Assembly (NCBI GenBank): GCA_012521405.1
Contig: JAAYMK010000114.1
Span: 1-32,806 of the forward strand
Direction: 5' to 3'
Length of the DNA stretch: 32,806 bases
From: Bacillota bacterium
GTDB taxonomy: Bacteria; Bacillota; Dethiobacteria; Dethiobacterales; Dethiobacteraceae
Shown: in pieces, positions 22,167-30,324 of the stretch
How the letters are laid out: every line of letters begins with the position of its first letter
Numbering within the stretch: position 1 is the first letter of the stretch
The notes under the pieces: model-generated
Databases searched by the model: none
Told to the model about the DNA's origin: nothing
Seen by the model: only the letters and a program-made list of their open reading frames with translations
Program-made: the position numbers and the translations under genes

Positions 22167-24620
22167 ATGGCTTGGCAATTTAAACCTTTGACTGAACGTG
22201 TGGCAAGAATGCGCGAACGTTGGCGTAGTACAAAACCGGAAATTTGTATCGCGCGCTATAAAATTATTACCGAATTTTACAGGAAACATCCTGAACTTAA
22301 CGGTATCTTGCGCCGGGCAAAGGCTATGCATGAAATCTTTTCCAAAATCCCGGTGCGCATTGATGATGACGAAGTAATTGTAGGAGCCCAAGCGGCCAAA
22401 TTTAAAGCGGGAGCATTGTACCCGGAAAATTGCGTTACTTTTATTAAAGACGAAATTTGCAGCGGTTCCATCCGCACACGGGATATAGATCCTTACGATG
22501 TTTCCGACGAGGATATTGAGTATCTTAAAGAGACCATTGATTACTGGCTGTATGGAGAAAGTACACATGCGAAAACACAAGCTTATTATCCGGAAGAATA
22601 TGCGCCGCATGATTTTAACGGCGTGACCATGATTGGCCGCATGTGTATTAGTGATACCCCCGTGGGCCATTTTGTGGCCGGCTACGAGAAAGCCATCAAG
22701 GTTGGTTTTAAAGCCATTAAAGAAGAAGCGGAACGGAAAATGGCGGAAATCGTGGCGCAAGCTATGCCCGGCAACACCAATGAACAGTATAATTTTTATC
22801 GCGCCATTGCCATTGTCTGCGACGGTATGATTACGCTGACAAAACGCTATGCGAAGCTGGCCGCGGAAAAGCTGGCGGCAGAAACTGACCCGCAGCGGAA
22901 AAAAGAGCTGGCAATGATGGTGGAAACATTAAATTGGATTATGGAAAACCCGGCCCGTAATTTTGTGGAAGCGCTGCAATGCCTCTACATGTACCATACT
23001 TGCCTGTGTCTGGAAGGAAATATACATGGTATCAGTTTAGGCCGTGTCGATCAATACCTGGGTGAATTTTTGGAAAAAGACTTGCAAAACGGCACCATCA
23101 CAGAAGAATACGCGCAGGAACTGCTGGATCTCTTTTTCCTGAAAATAGTGGAAATCAATAAGCCCTGGAGTTATGGCGCTACCCAGTCTGCTCCCGGTTA
23201 TACCACGGGACAATTAATGACCTTAGGCGGCGTTGATAAAGACGGCAATGACGCTGCCAATAAAGTAAGTTATATGATGCTACAAAGTGTGGGACGTCTC
23301 AAACTGCATACGCCGCTGGCGCTTAGGGTGCATAAAAATACACCGCCCGAGCTTTGGGAAGCGGCCATTGAAACCAGCAAAATTTGCGGTGGTATTCCCA
23401 CTTTTGAAAATGACGATGTTATTATCCCGGCCCTGCTGAATAGAGGTTTTACCCTGGAAGACGCCCGCGATTATTCACTGATTGGTTGTGTGGAGCCGGG
23501 CGGTACCGGTAACGACTGGCCTGCCTGCGGCGGCACCGGCAGTGTCTCCTATATTAACCTTCCTAATGCCCTGTGGCTGGCCATTAATGACGGCTACCTG
23601 CCTGTACCGCTGCGTTTCGGCGCACCGAAAAAAGGTGACAAAGAACCCGAAATGATTAAGCAGCGGGTTGGCCTGCCTACAGGTTACCTGTATGAGATGG
23701 AAACCTTTGAGGAAGTGCTGGAAGCTTTCCGCAAACAGATGGAGTTTTTCGTCAGGTGGCATGTAATTGTCAACAATAATGCCGAATACGTCACGCGCGA
23801 AGTTTTACCGCTGCCGGTTGTTTCCGCAACCATGGAAGGCTGCATGGAAAAAGGTAAAGACGTAATGTACGGGGGAGCCAAGTATAACGGCACCGGTGTC
23901 CCCGGCATCGGCATTGGCAATATTGCCGACTCGCTCTTTATGATTAAACATCTTTGTTTTGATACGAAAAAATGTACCACCCGTGAATTATATGATGCCC
24001 TGATTAATAACTGGGAAGGTTATGAGGAGCTGCAGCAATATATTAAAGGTTCTGAGCTGCACTACGGTAACGGCAACCCAGAAGTGGATCAATGGGCGGC
24101 TTGGGCGGCGGAAAAATATGCAGAAATAGTTACTTCCTGCACCGGTCCCAGGGGACGTTACACGGCGGCTTTGTTCCCGGTAACAGCCCACGTCATGTTT
24201 GGTATGATGACTGCCGCCACCCCGGATGGACGTAATGCAGGTGTACCGCTGTCCGATGGTATTTCGCCCGTGCAGCAAATGGACAAAAAGGGTCCCACCG
24301 CCATTATCAGGTCTGTGGCCACCATTAAGCAGGGTGACTTTGCCAACGGGACCTTGCTCAATATGAAATTTAGTCCCTCTTGCCTAAGAGGCGAAGACGG
24401 TATTAAGAAATTAAGCCAGTTAATTCAAACCTACTTTAACCTTGGCGGTATGGAAGTGCAGATCAATGTGCTTTCCGCCGATATCCTGCGGGAGGCGCAA
24501 AAGAATCCGGATGAGTATAGAGATCTGGTGGTCAGGATAGCAGGCTTTTCCGCATATTTTGTGGAATTGCATGTGACCAGCCAAAATGAACTAATTTCCC
24601 GGACTGTTTTGGAAATGTAA
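22167..24620 (+). CDS. Glycyl radical enzyme 2 (diol-dehydratase/C-N-lyase-like GCVEP active site)
   Basis: An 817-residue glycyl radical enzyme, exactly the length of its upstream neighbour and with the radical glycine at the same position (G793 in RIAGFSAYF). The active-site loop is GCVEPGGTGNDWP, with thiyl cysteine C441 and base E443. GCVEP is the form seen in glycerol/propanediol dehydratases and choline trimethylamine-lyase, so a dehydration or C-N cleavage is plausible; the substrate cannot be read. I start at ATG 22167, behind GGAGG at 8 bases; an upstream in-frame ATG at 22056 would add 37 uncharacteristic residues. No microcompartment shell genes and no activase are present here. 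No clear terminator follows before the tyrS promoter. Confidence 0.9.
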   Translation: MAWQFKPLTERVARMRERWRSTKPEICIARYKIITEFYRKHPELNGILRRAKAMHEIFSKIPVRIDDDEVIVGAQAAKFKAGALYPENCVTFIKDEICSGSIRTRDIDPYDVSDEDIEYLKETIDYWLYGESTHAKTQAYYPEEYAPHDFNGVTMIGRMCISDTPVGHFVAGYEKAIKVGFKAIKEEAERKMAEIVAQAMPGNTNEQYNFYRAIAIVCDGMITLTKRYAKLAAEKLAAETDPQRKKELAMMVETLNWIMENPARNFVEALQCLYMYHTCLCLEGNIHGISLGRVDQYLGEFLEKDLQNGTITEEYAQELLDLFFLKIVEINKPWSYGATQSAPGYTTGQLMTLGGVDKDGNDAANKVSYMMLQSVGRLKLHTPLALRVHKNTPPELWEAAIETSKICGGIPTFENDDVIIPALLNRGFTLEDARDYSLIGCVEPGGTGNDWPACGGTGSVSYINLPNALWLAINDGYLPVPLRFGAPKKGDKEPEMIKQRVGLPTGYLYEMETFEEVLEAFRKQMEFFVRWHVIVNNNAEYVTREVLPLPVVSATMEGCMEKGKDVMYGGAKYNGTGVPGIGIGNIADSLFMIKHLCFDTKKCTTRELYDALINNWEGYEELQQYIKGSELHYGNGNPEVDQWAAWAAEKYAEIVTSCTGPRGRYTAALFPVTAHVMFGMMTAATPDGRNAGVPLSDGISPVQQMDKKGPTAIIRSVATIKQGDFANGTLLNMKFSPSCLRGEDGIKKLSQLIQTYFNLGGMEVQINVLSADILREAQKNPDEYRDLVVRIAGFSAYFVELHVTSQNELISRTVLEM

Positions 24621-24621
24621 C

Positions 24622-24650
24622 TTGCATCTTAACCAGGAAAAAAGTATAAT
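24622..24650 (+). promoter_or_regulatory. Promoter of the tyrS leader
   Basis: TTGCAT at 24622-24627 and TATAAT at 24645-24650, spacer exactly 17; starts a leader of about 310 bases. Confidence 0.8.
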
Positions 24651-24684
24651 AGGTGCTAATAAAACGAAACAATTTCATGGCGGA

Positions 24685-24937
24685 CAAGTGATGAAGGGAA
24701 GGAGTAGTTCAGTTAACATCTTTACAGAGAGTATCCGGCCGGTGTAAGGATACAGATGTACTGATACGAATACATCCCGGAACTGCGGCCTGAAATAATA
24801 GTAGGGTTTGCCGGGTACGCCCGTTACAGCGTACGAGTGTCTTTGACACTCACTGAGGGAAATTTCGTGAGGAATTTCCGTCACAGAGGTGGTACCGCAA
24901 TTTTTGCCCTCTGTTCCGGCTGGAACAGAGGTTTTTT
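24685..24937 (+). promoter_or_regulatory. Tyrosine-specific T-box riboswitch
   Basis: A tRNA-sensing T-box leader. Stem I has the AGTA element (24703-24706) opposite GAA-TAC-A, giving specifier codon TAC (Tyr) at 24771-24773. The conserved T-box core GGTGGTACCGC is at 24888-24898. The intrinsic terminator is CCTCTGTTCC (24908-24917) pairing with GGAACAGAGG (24922-24931), then six T. Uncharged tRNA-Tyr would stabilise the antiterminator and let transcription enter tyrS. The leader occupies the whole gap between the glycyl radical genes and tyrS. Confidence 0.95.
24908..24937 (+). terminator. Conditional terminator of the tyrS T-box
   Basis: Perfect 10-bp stem with GGCT loop and six T; the 5' arm lies just after the T-box sequence with which the antiterminator would compete. 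Confidence 0.9.
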
Positions 24938-24967
24938 GTTGAAGATAGCAAGATTGGAGGGTGTAAG

Positions 24968-26191
24968 ATGCAAATTTATGAAGAACTGGAAGCTCGCGGC
25001 TTAATTGCCCAGGTTACAGACGAAGAAGAAATCAAAAAACTTGTCAATGCAGGTAAAGCTGTTTTTTATATTGGTTTTGATCCCACCGCCGACTCTTTAC
25101 ATGTAGGACATTTTTTGCAGTTGAGCCTCATGAAGCGTTTGCAAATGGCGGGTAATACACCTGTAGTTTTAATCGGGGGGGGAACCGGCTATATTGGTGA
25201 TCCTTCCGGGCGGACAGATTTGCGGCAATTAATGACGCCGGAAGAAATAGAATATAATTGCCAGTGTTTTAAAAAACAGATGGAGAGGTTTATTGAATTT
25301 GGCGAAGGCAAAGCCATTATGGTCAATAACGCCGAGTGGCTGCTTAAACTGAACTATATTGAATTTTTGCGCGAAGTGGGGCCCCATTTTTCGGTGAATA
25401 CCATGCTGCGCGCCGAATGCTACAAGCAGCGGATGGAAAGAGGGCTTTCCTTCTTGGAATTTAACTATATGATTATGCAAGCCTATGATTTTTACCATCT
25501 TTTCCGGCATTACGGCTGTAATATGCAGTTTGGCGGCGATGACCAGTGGTCCAATATGCTGGCCGGTACGGAACTGATTCGCCGCAAATTGGGTAAAGAC
25601 GCCTATGCCATGACAGTGCCCCTTTTGATGACCGCAGAAGGACATAAAATGGGCAAAACCGCCAAAGGCGCCGTCTGGCTCGATCCGGAAAAAACATCAC
25701 CGTATGAGTTTTATCAGTACTGGCGCAATGTAGATGACGCTGATGTGATAAAATGCTTGCGGATGCTGACCTTCTTACCCCTGGAACAAATTGCGGAAAT
25801 GGAGACGTGGGAAGGGAGCCAGTTAAATGAAGCAAAAACTATTTTAGCCTTTGAACTGACAAAACTGGTGCACGGCGAGGAAGAAGCCCAAAAAGCCAAA
25901 GATGCAGCCTATGCTCTTTTTGTCAGCGGTACCGACAGTGCCACCATGCCCACCACGGAAATTGCAGCGGCAGACCTGACTGACGGAGCCATCAGTATTA
26001 TTGATTTGCTGGTGGCAACCGGTTTGACAAAATCAAAAAGTGAAGCCAGGCGTTTAGTACAGCAGGGGGGCGTCTATGTTGACGATGCCAAAGTGGATTC
26101 CATATCGGCTCTGGTCACAAAAGAGCAGCTGCAAGCCGGCGTCAAAATCCGCAAAGGCAAGAAAACTTACCATAAAGCTATCCTAAAATAA
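24968..26191 (+). CDS. tyrS: Tyrosyl-tRNA synthetase
   Basis: A 407-residue class I aminoacyl-tRNA synthetase that charges tRNA-Tyr. It has the HIGH-type motif HVGH (45-48), the '[13 protein letters not shown]' loop (70-82), the tyrosine-pocket region 'YDFYHL' and '[10 protein letters not shown]' (187-196), and the KMSKS-type loop KMGKT (227-231). The last about 65 residues are an S4-like RNA-binding domain ('[30 protein letters not shown]'). GGAGGGTG precedes the start. Expression is controlled by the tyrosine T-box upstream, which independently confirms the amino acid. A terminator follows. Confidence 0.97.
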   Translation: MQIYEELEARGLIAQVTDEEEIKKLVNAGKAVFYIGFDPTADSLHVGHFLQLSLMKRLQMAGNTPVVLIGGGTGYIGDPSGRTDLRQLMTPEEIEYNCQCFKKQMERFIEFGEGKAIMVNNAEWLLKLNYIEFLREVGPHFSVNTMLRAECYKQRMERGLSFLEFNYMIMQAYDFYHLFRHYGCNMQFGGDDQWSNMLAGTELIRRKLGKDAYAMTVPLLMTAEGHKMGKTAKGAVWLDPEKTSPYEFYQYWRNVDDADVIKCLRMLTFLPLEQIAEMETWEGSQLNEAKTILAFELTKLVHGEEEAQKAKDAAYALFVSGTDSATMPTTEIAAADLTDGAISIIDLLVATGLTKSKSEARRLVQQGGVYVDDAKVDSISALVTKEQLQAGVKIRKGKKTYHKAILK

Positions 26192-26197
26192 AGTAAA

Positions 26198-26234
26198 CGG
26201 CCAAGGGATGTACGGCTCCTTTGGCCGGTTTTTT
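26198..26234 (+). terminator. Rho-independent terminator after tyrS
   Basis: CGGCCAAGGGA and TCCTTTGGCCG form an 11-bp stem (one G-U) with an 8-base loop, then G and six T. Confidence 0.88.
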
Positions 26235-26283
26235 CACAAGTTGCGGTCCGGTAAAATATTTTAAAATAAAGGAGTTTTCGGTG

Positions 26284-26937
26284 ATGAAGCGCATGCTTAC
26301 AGTTAAAGGAGTAGGCAAAAGGCGTATTAAACCGGATTTAATGGTGGTGAAAATGAGGCTTTCCGCTTTGCGGGCAGATTACCGGGAGACCATGAAATTT
26401 GCCGCGCAATCTGTTAAAGCTTTGCAAGAGGCAATGCAGGCAGCAGGTTTCACCAAGGAAGATTTAAAAACAACAGATTTTACCCTCAACACCCATTATG
26501 AAAACTACTATGATCAGGACGGCACTTATAAAGAGAAATTTGCCGGCTACCTTTGTGAACAGGAATTAAAACTTGAATTTGCCTACGATCTGGACGTTTT
26601 ATCGGGGGTGCTTACGGCCCTTGCGCAAGCGCCTGTAGAGCCGCAATTAAAGCTGCAGTTTACTGTCAAAAACAAAGCTGCCGTACAGGAAAAGCTGCTT
26701 GTAGAAGCTACGGAAAACGCCAAAGCAAAAGCAGAAATTCTCGCCCGGGCAGCGGGGGTTTCCCTGGGGAAATTATTAAGGATCCATGATAACTGGAGTG
26801 AAATGCAGTTCACTTCCCCAACAAATTTTGCTCTGGAAGCAAAATATCCGGCTCTGGCGGCATCTGCGCCGGAAATTGAGCCGGATGAGATTACAGTGAG
26901 CGCTACAGTTACGTTTGTCTGGGAGATTAAGGATTAA
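26284..26937 (+). CDS. SIMPL (DUF541) domain protein
   Basis: A 217-residue protein with the SIMPL/YggE-like pattern: N-terminal 'ltVkGvGkrrikPDlmvvkmrlsalradY', a central amphipathic 'L.eAm.aaGft.eDlkTtdFtLn.hye', 'AtenAkaKAeiLArAaGvsLGkLl' near 160-180, and a final 'itVsAtVtfvWei' strand. The family is thought to act in stress or envelope-related assemblies; a molecular role is not established. No signal peptide, unlike periplasmic YggE. Start ATG 26284 is preceded by GGAG at 9 bases; GTG 26281 is an alternative. The last 11 bases overlap the convergent DUF3006 gene. Confidence 0.82.
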   Translation: MKRMLTVKGVGKRRIKPDLMVVKMRLSALRADYRETMKFAAQSVKALQEAMQAAGFTKEDLKTTDFTLNTHYENYYDQDGTYKEKFAGYLCEQELKLEFAYDLDVLSGVLTALAQAPVEPQLKLQFTVKNKAAVQEKLLVEATENAKAKAEILARAAGVSLGKLLRIHDNWSEMQFTSPTNFALEAKYPALAASAPEIEPDEITVSATVTFVWEIKD

Positions 26938-27151
26938 GATTTTTCTTTTTTAGTTTGTTTAAGAGGTTGGAGATTTTTTCTTTTTGTTTTGCCGTTCCTT
27001 CCGGGTCCAAGGCGAAGGAGACCTTTAGCCAGCTGCCTTCCTTTGCTCCCGGTGGGAGAAGTTTTTTAGGGATGTTGACTTTGATTTCCTCATCACCAAA
27101 GAGTACCACCGCATAATCTGCTTCAAAACGATCAATTACAGCCTTCATCAT
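26927..27151 (-). CDS. DUF3006 family protein
   Basis: A 74-residue protein with the DUF3006 pattern 'avIDRFE.dyAVvlfgdeei.vnIPkklLPpgakEGswlkvsf.lD', likely a small beta-barrel, with a lysine-rich tail. DUF3006 genes commonly sit next to ComEC-like metallo-beta-lactamase genes, as here (21 bases downstream of one). The first two codons are both ATG; the second (27148) has the better spacing from GGAGG. Its stop overlaps the end of the convergent SIMPL gene. Function unknown. Confidence 0.82.
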   Translation of the reverse strand: MMKAVIDRFEADYAVVLFGDEEIKVNIPKKLLPPGAKEGSWLKVSFALDPEGTAKQKEKISNLLNKLKKKNLNP

Positions 27152-27172
27152 CTGCCTCCAGTTGCTTTTTGT

Positions 27173-28561
27173 TTATGGTTTACAGACCCCGCAGGGGACA
27201 TAGCCTTGAGTTTTGGCGTCTTGAATTGATGTAAACCAGATTTCATTTTCCGGTAAAATTTTTTTTGCATGCCTGCAGGTTGGTTTGTGGTATTTATCTG
27301 ATTTGATGCTACCCAGATACAATTTTGGGGCCGGTTCTGCTTTTGGCGCCTGTTCATGATTGGGAGCAGGTTTTGTTTCCTTGGTTGGTTGCGTTTCCGG
27401 GGCAGGAGCCGGTTTTGCTGTTGAAACCTGTTTTTCAGGTTCCTTGGGGGAAACATACCGGTATGGCTCCTTAATATTGATTTTATAGTCTTGGCCGTCT
27501 GTGGTGATGACAATGGTCCCGTGGAGATCGGTGCGATAGATTTTTACCTGGGCTTCTGTGAGTCTTTGGAGAATTTCTGCATGCGGGTGGCCATAAGTAT
27601 TGCCACTGCCCGCCATGATCACGGCAACTTCCGGGCTTACCGCATTGAGAAAAGCAGTTGACGTACTTGTGCGGCTGCCGTGGTGGGCAATTTTTAAGAC
27701 TGTGCTGCTTAAACTGCCTTTGCGGCCCAAAATTTCTTTTTCCGCGTCACTTTCGATATCCCCGGTAAACAAAAAAGCAATTTGCCCGCAGATTATCCTG
27801 GTGACAAGGGAAGCATTGTTAAGATTGTCCCCGGAGGGAGATGTGGGGTGGAGAATTTCCAAATTGATGTTTGGTGCCAGCGTGCGGGAAAGGCCGGCCC
27901 GTCCCTCTGTAAATTTAATATTTTTTTCATCAATTAAAGTAAGATATGCTTCAAAAGTTTTTGTGGTATGGACAACACCGGGATCAATTACTTCTTTTAC
28001 GGGGAAAGCTTGTAGCACATCAATAAGGCCGCCGATATGATCGGCATGCGGGTGGGTACCAATGACTAAATCAATTTCTGCCACACCCAGATTTTTTAAA
28101 TAGTTAACCACTGTCTTGCCGCGTTCTCCCGCATCGATAAGTACATTTTGTTGTTCCGTCTGGACAAAAATAGCGTCACCCTGACCTACATCAATGAAAT
28201 GTACTTGCAGCCGGCCTGCCGGGATAGGCAGGTTAACCGCCTCTTTGTTTTGCGGATTTTGGTATGTACCGTTTGCTTCTGAAGCTGCAGGAGCGGGTTC
28301 TTTACTGGATTCAGGGGGATCTGCACCGGTTTCTGTATGCCTTGTGCCTTCCTCTGTTTGTGGCGCCATCGGTTGAGCCGTTGTGCCGGTCTCGTTGCCG
28401 GGCGGGTCAGATAATGCAGCTCCTACAACAAATGCAAGTAAAGAGAAGAAAATGATAAAAGCGGCAGTTTTTTTGTTTTGCTTTTTCAAGAGATTATATA
28501 CCAACAAAAAGCAGCCCGCAAAGAAACCTAAAAATCCTGCTACAGCCAAAAAATCAGCCAA
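27173..28561 (-). CDS. ComEC/Rec2-like metallo-beta-lactamase hydrolase with C-terminal Ada-like zinc motif
   Basis: A 462-residue protein starting with TTG at 28561 (AGAGGTGAT just upstream; no suitable ATG). Two N-terminal membrane helices (about 5-24 and 32-50) are followed by a Pro/Glu/Thr-rich linker (50-115). The hydrolase domain (about 117-372) begins LQVHFIDVGQGDA and has HPHADH (170-175), 'FTGDIESDAE' and 'IAHHGSRTST', the metal-binding set of ComEC-type nucleases. A second proline-rich linker leads to a C-terminal 'YHKPTCRHA..I......F.s..dA...GY.PCGVC' unit with C429, C457 and C460, like the Ada zinc-binding fold. Probably faces outside the cell; a secreted or membrane-tethered nuclease role is inferred. 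Upstream of DUF3006. Confidence 0.88.
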   Translation of the reverse strand: MADFLAVAGFLGFFAGCFLLVYNLLKKQNKKTAAFIIFFSLLAFVVGAALSDPPGNETGTTAQPMAPQTEEGTRHTETGADPPESSKEPAPAASEANGTYQNPQNKEAVNLPIPAGRLQVHFIDVGQGDAIFVQTEQQNVLIDAGERGKTVVNYLKNLGVAEIDLVIGTHPHADHIGGLIDVLQAFPVKEVIDPGVVHTTKTFEAYLTLIDEKNIKFTEGRAGLSRTLAPNINLEILHPTSPSGDNLNNASLVTRIICGQIAFLFTGDIESDAEKEILGRKGSLSSTVLKIAHHGSRTSTSTAFLNAVSPEVAVIMAGSGNTYGHPHAEILQRLTEAQVKIYRTDLHGTIVITTDGQDYKINIKEPYRYVSPKEPEKQVSTAKPAPAPETQPTKETKPAPNHEQAPKAEPAPKLYLGSIKSDKYHKPTCRHAKKILPENEIWFTSIQDAKTQGYVPCGVCKP

Positions 28562-28895
28562 AATATCACCTCTGTCAGTTATATTCTTTGTCTATTTTTA
28601 TGTTATTACCGTAGCTTTGCAGTAACGGAAACACTGCAGCTTTAAAAAAACTGCCGGCCGGGCGACGGTTTAAGCAAGAGAACTTTCCGGCATGATTTAC
28701 TTGTTTTTTTGTTTTTTTGTAGTCATCACTCCCCGGAAATACTTTGGTAGTTCCCCCAAAAATTATCTGCCCCTATCTCTATATTATAATGGCAAAAGGC
28801 ATGATTGCGCAGATGATAAAAGCCGGATATAATGGCAGAAGTTAAGTTTATGTTCACAGCACCTAAGGGGTAGAATCAAGCTTGGAGGTTTAACC
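28562..28895. other. 334-base divergent intergenic region
   Basis: Lies between the minus-strand hydrolase gene and the plus-strand homocysteine methyltransferase gene. It holds a small hairpin (GCAGT 28619-28623 with ACTGC 28633-28637), T-rich tracts near 28700-28722, a TATAAT at 28785-28790, and the promoter listed separately. I looked for a SAM, SAH, cobalamin or T-box element, which could suit a methionine gene, and recognise none. Confidence 0.5.
28805..28833 (+). promoter_or_regulatory. Promoter of the homocysteine methyltransferase gene
   Basis: TTGCGC at 28805-28810 and TATAAT at 28828-28833, spacer 17. A second TATAAT at 28785-28790 lacks a recognisable -35. Confidence 0.55.
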
Positions 28896-30176
28896 ATGAG
28901 GAATTTTTTACACTCTCTGCAGGAGAGAGTCTTATTATATGACGGTGCTAAAGGTGTGCTGCTACAAGCCCATGGACTAAAAGGGGATGAAGCCGCTGAA
29001 TCCTGGAATTTATTAAAACCGGATGTGGTTAAGGGTGTTTACCGGCAGTACATAGAAGCCGGGTCCGCTGTTATACAAACAAATACTTTCCCCGGTAATG
29101 CCGTGACTCTGCAAGGCCACGGTTTAGCGGCAAAAGTCTATGAGATTAATTATGCCGGCGTAAAATTAGCCAAGGAAGTTGCAGGGGAAAAAACCTTTGT
29201 CGCTGCTTCAGTGGGTCCCACCGGATTGTTTTTTGTCCCTGTAGGAGAGCTTACTTTTACGCAGGCTTATCAAATTTTTCAAGAACAGCTTGCAGCCCTG
29301 GCCGAGGCCGGCGCAGACCTGGTAAATTTTGAAACTTTTACGGATTTACAAGAATTAAGGGTGGCCATCCTGGCAGCTAAAGAAAAGACACAGCTGCCCA
29401 TTATTGCTTCTTTAACTTTTGGCCCTAAAAACAGTACCATGGCCGGCAATCCTGCAGAGGTATGTGCCATTGTTTGTGAGGCGCTGGGGGTGGCGGCGGT
29501 GGGTGCAAACTGTTCCGGTGGTCCGCAAAGTTTATTGGTACCCATTAAAAAAATGTCTACCGTTGCCACTGTGCCCCTGGTGGTGAAAGCCAATGCCGGT
29601 TTGCCGGAAACGGTGCAGGGGCGGACTATCTATAAAGAAACGCCTGAACAGTTTGCTGCTTATACAAAAGCATTTGTTGAAAGCGGTGTCAGGTTAATTG
29701 GCGGCTGCTGCGGGACAACACCTGCACATATACGGGCAATTAAAAGGGAACTGGAAAAACTTCAAGCACCGCCTTTAAAGACAAAAAAACGTCCCTTCAT
29801 AGCATCGGCATATCGCTATTTTGATTTTTCCCAAAACCCCAATCCTACAGTGCAAAAACTGGCACTGAAAGATTTTTTCTGCAAAGCCAACGGGCTGAAT
29901 GCATTGCTTGACTTGGCACAGAGCTTTGATGCGGAAGGTATAGATTATCTTGTTCTGGACTTTACCGCTTGCTCTGATTTTGATGTCTGGGAATTTGTCA
30001 GTAACTTTAGCTTCTCTGTAAGGGTTCCTGTAGTGATAAAGTCCCATCAGCCGCATGTTTTAACGGAATTTTTAAAGTACTATCCGGGCAGAGCCGGCGT
30101 TATTTTGACAGAAGCTGCTGCAGCCGTAGCGGAAAAATTAGTGCATTACGGCGCCTATGTCCTGCATGAAGCATAG
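28896..30176 (+). CDS. Homocysteine S-methyltransferase family protein with a reduced C-terminal domain
   Basis: A 426-residue protein. Residues 1 to about 290 are a homocysteine S-methyltransferase (MetH N-terminal type) barrel: 'llyDGAkGvlLqahGl', 'GsaviqTNTFpgN', 'DlvnFETFtDlqElr', and the three zinc-binding cysteines C206 (ANCSGGP), C271 and C272 (GGCCGTTP). The remaining about 130 residues show 'NaLLDLAqsFdaegidylvlDf', faintly like the start of a pterin-binding (methyltetrahydrofolate) barrel, but it is too short and there is no cobalamin domain. Clostridial MetH proteins with both modules are about 800 residues. So this could use another methyl donor, or cooperate with separate corrinoid and folate proteins. 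GGAGG precedes the start. Confidence 0.85.
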   Translation: MRNFLHSLQERVLLYDGAKGVLLQAHGLKGDEAAESWNLLKPDVVKGVYRQYIEAGSAVIQTNTFPGNAVTLQGHGLAAKVYEINYAGVKLAKEVAGEKTFVAASVGPTGLFFVPVGELTFTQAYQIFQEQLAALAEAGADLVNFETFTDLQELRVAILAAKEKTQLPIIASLTFGPKNSTMAGNPAEVCAIVCEALGVAAVGANCSGGPQSLLVPIKKMSTVATVPLVVKANAGLPETVQGRTIYKETPEQFAAYTKAFVESGVRLIGGCCGTTPAHIRAIKRELEKLQAPPLKTKKRPFIASAYRYFDFSQNPNPTVQKLALKDFFCKANGLNALLDLAQSFDAEGIDYLVLDFTACSDFDVWEFVSNFSFSVRVPVVIKSHQPHVLTEFLKYYPGRAGVILTEAAAAVAEKLVHYGAYVLHEA

Positions 30177-30203
30177 ATTTTGCTGCCGTTACTCTGGTTT
30201 GAT

Positions 30204-30232
30204 TTGACATTCCGAAAATTGTTGTTTATGCT
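30204..30232 (+). promoter_or_regulatory. Promoter of apt
   Basis: TTGACA at 30204-30209 and TATGCT at 30227-30232, spacer 17. Confidence 0.75.
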
Positions 30233-30324
30233 AAAAATGGATAAAGATTATCATAAGCACCCATCCGGTAAGGAAACGCCAGGAGAAAAATTGCATAATT
30301 TTAGAAGAAAAGAGGTAGCTTGCA

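Noticed and set aside
28562-28895. SAM, SAH or cobalamin riboswitch before the homocysteine methyltransferase gene
   Set aside because: No conserved core, long terminator hairpin or B12-box-like sequence can be seen.
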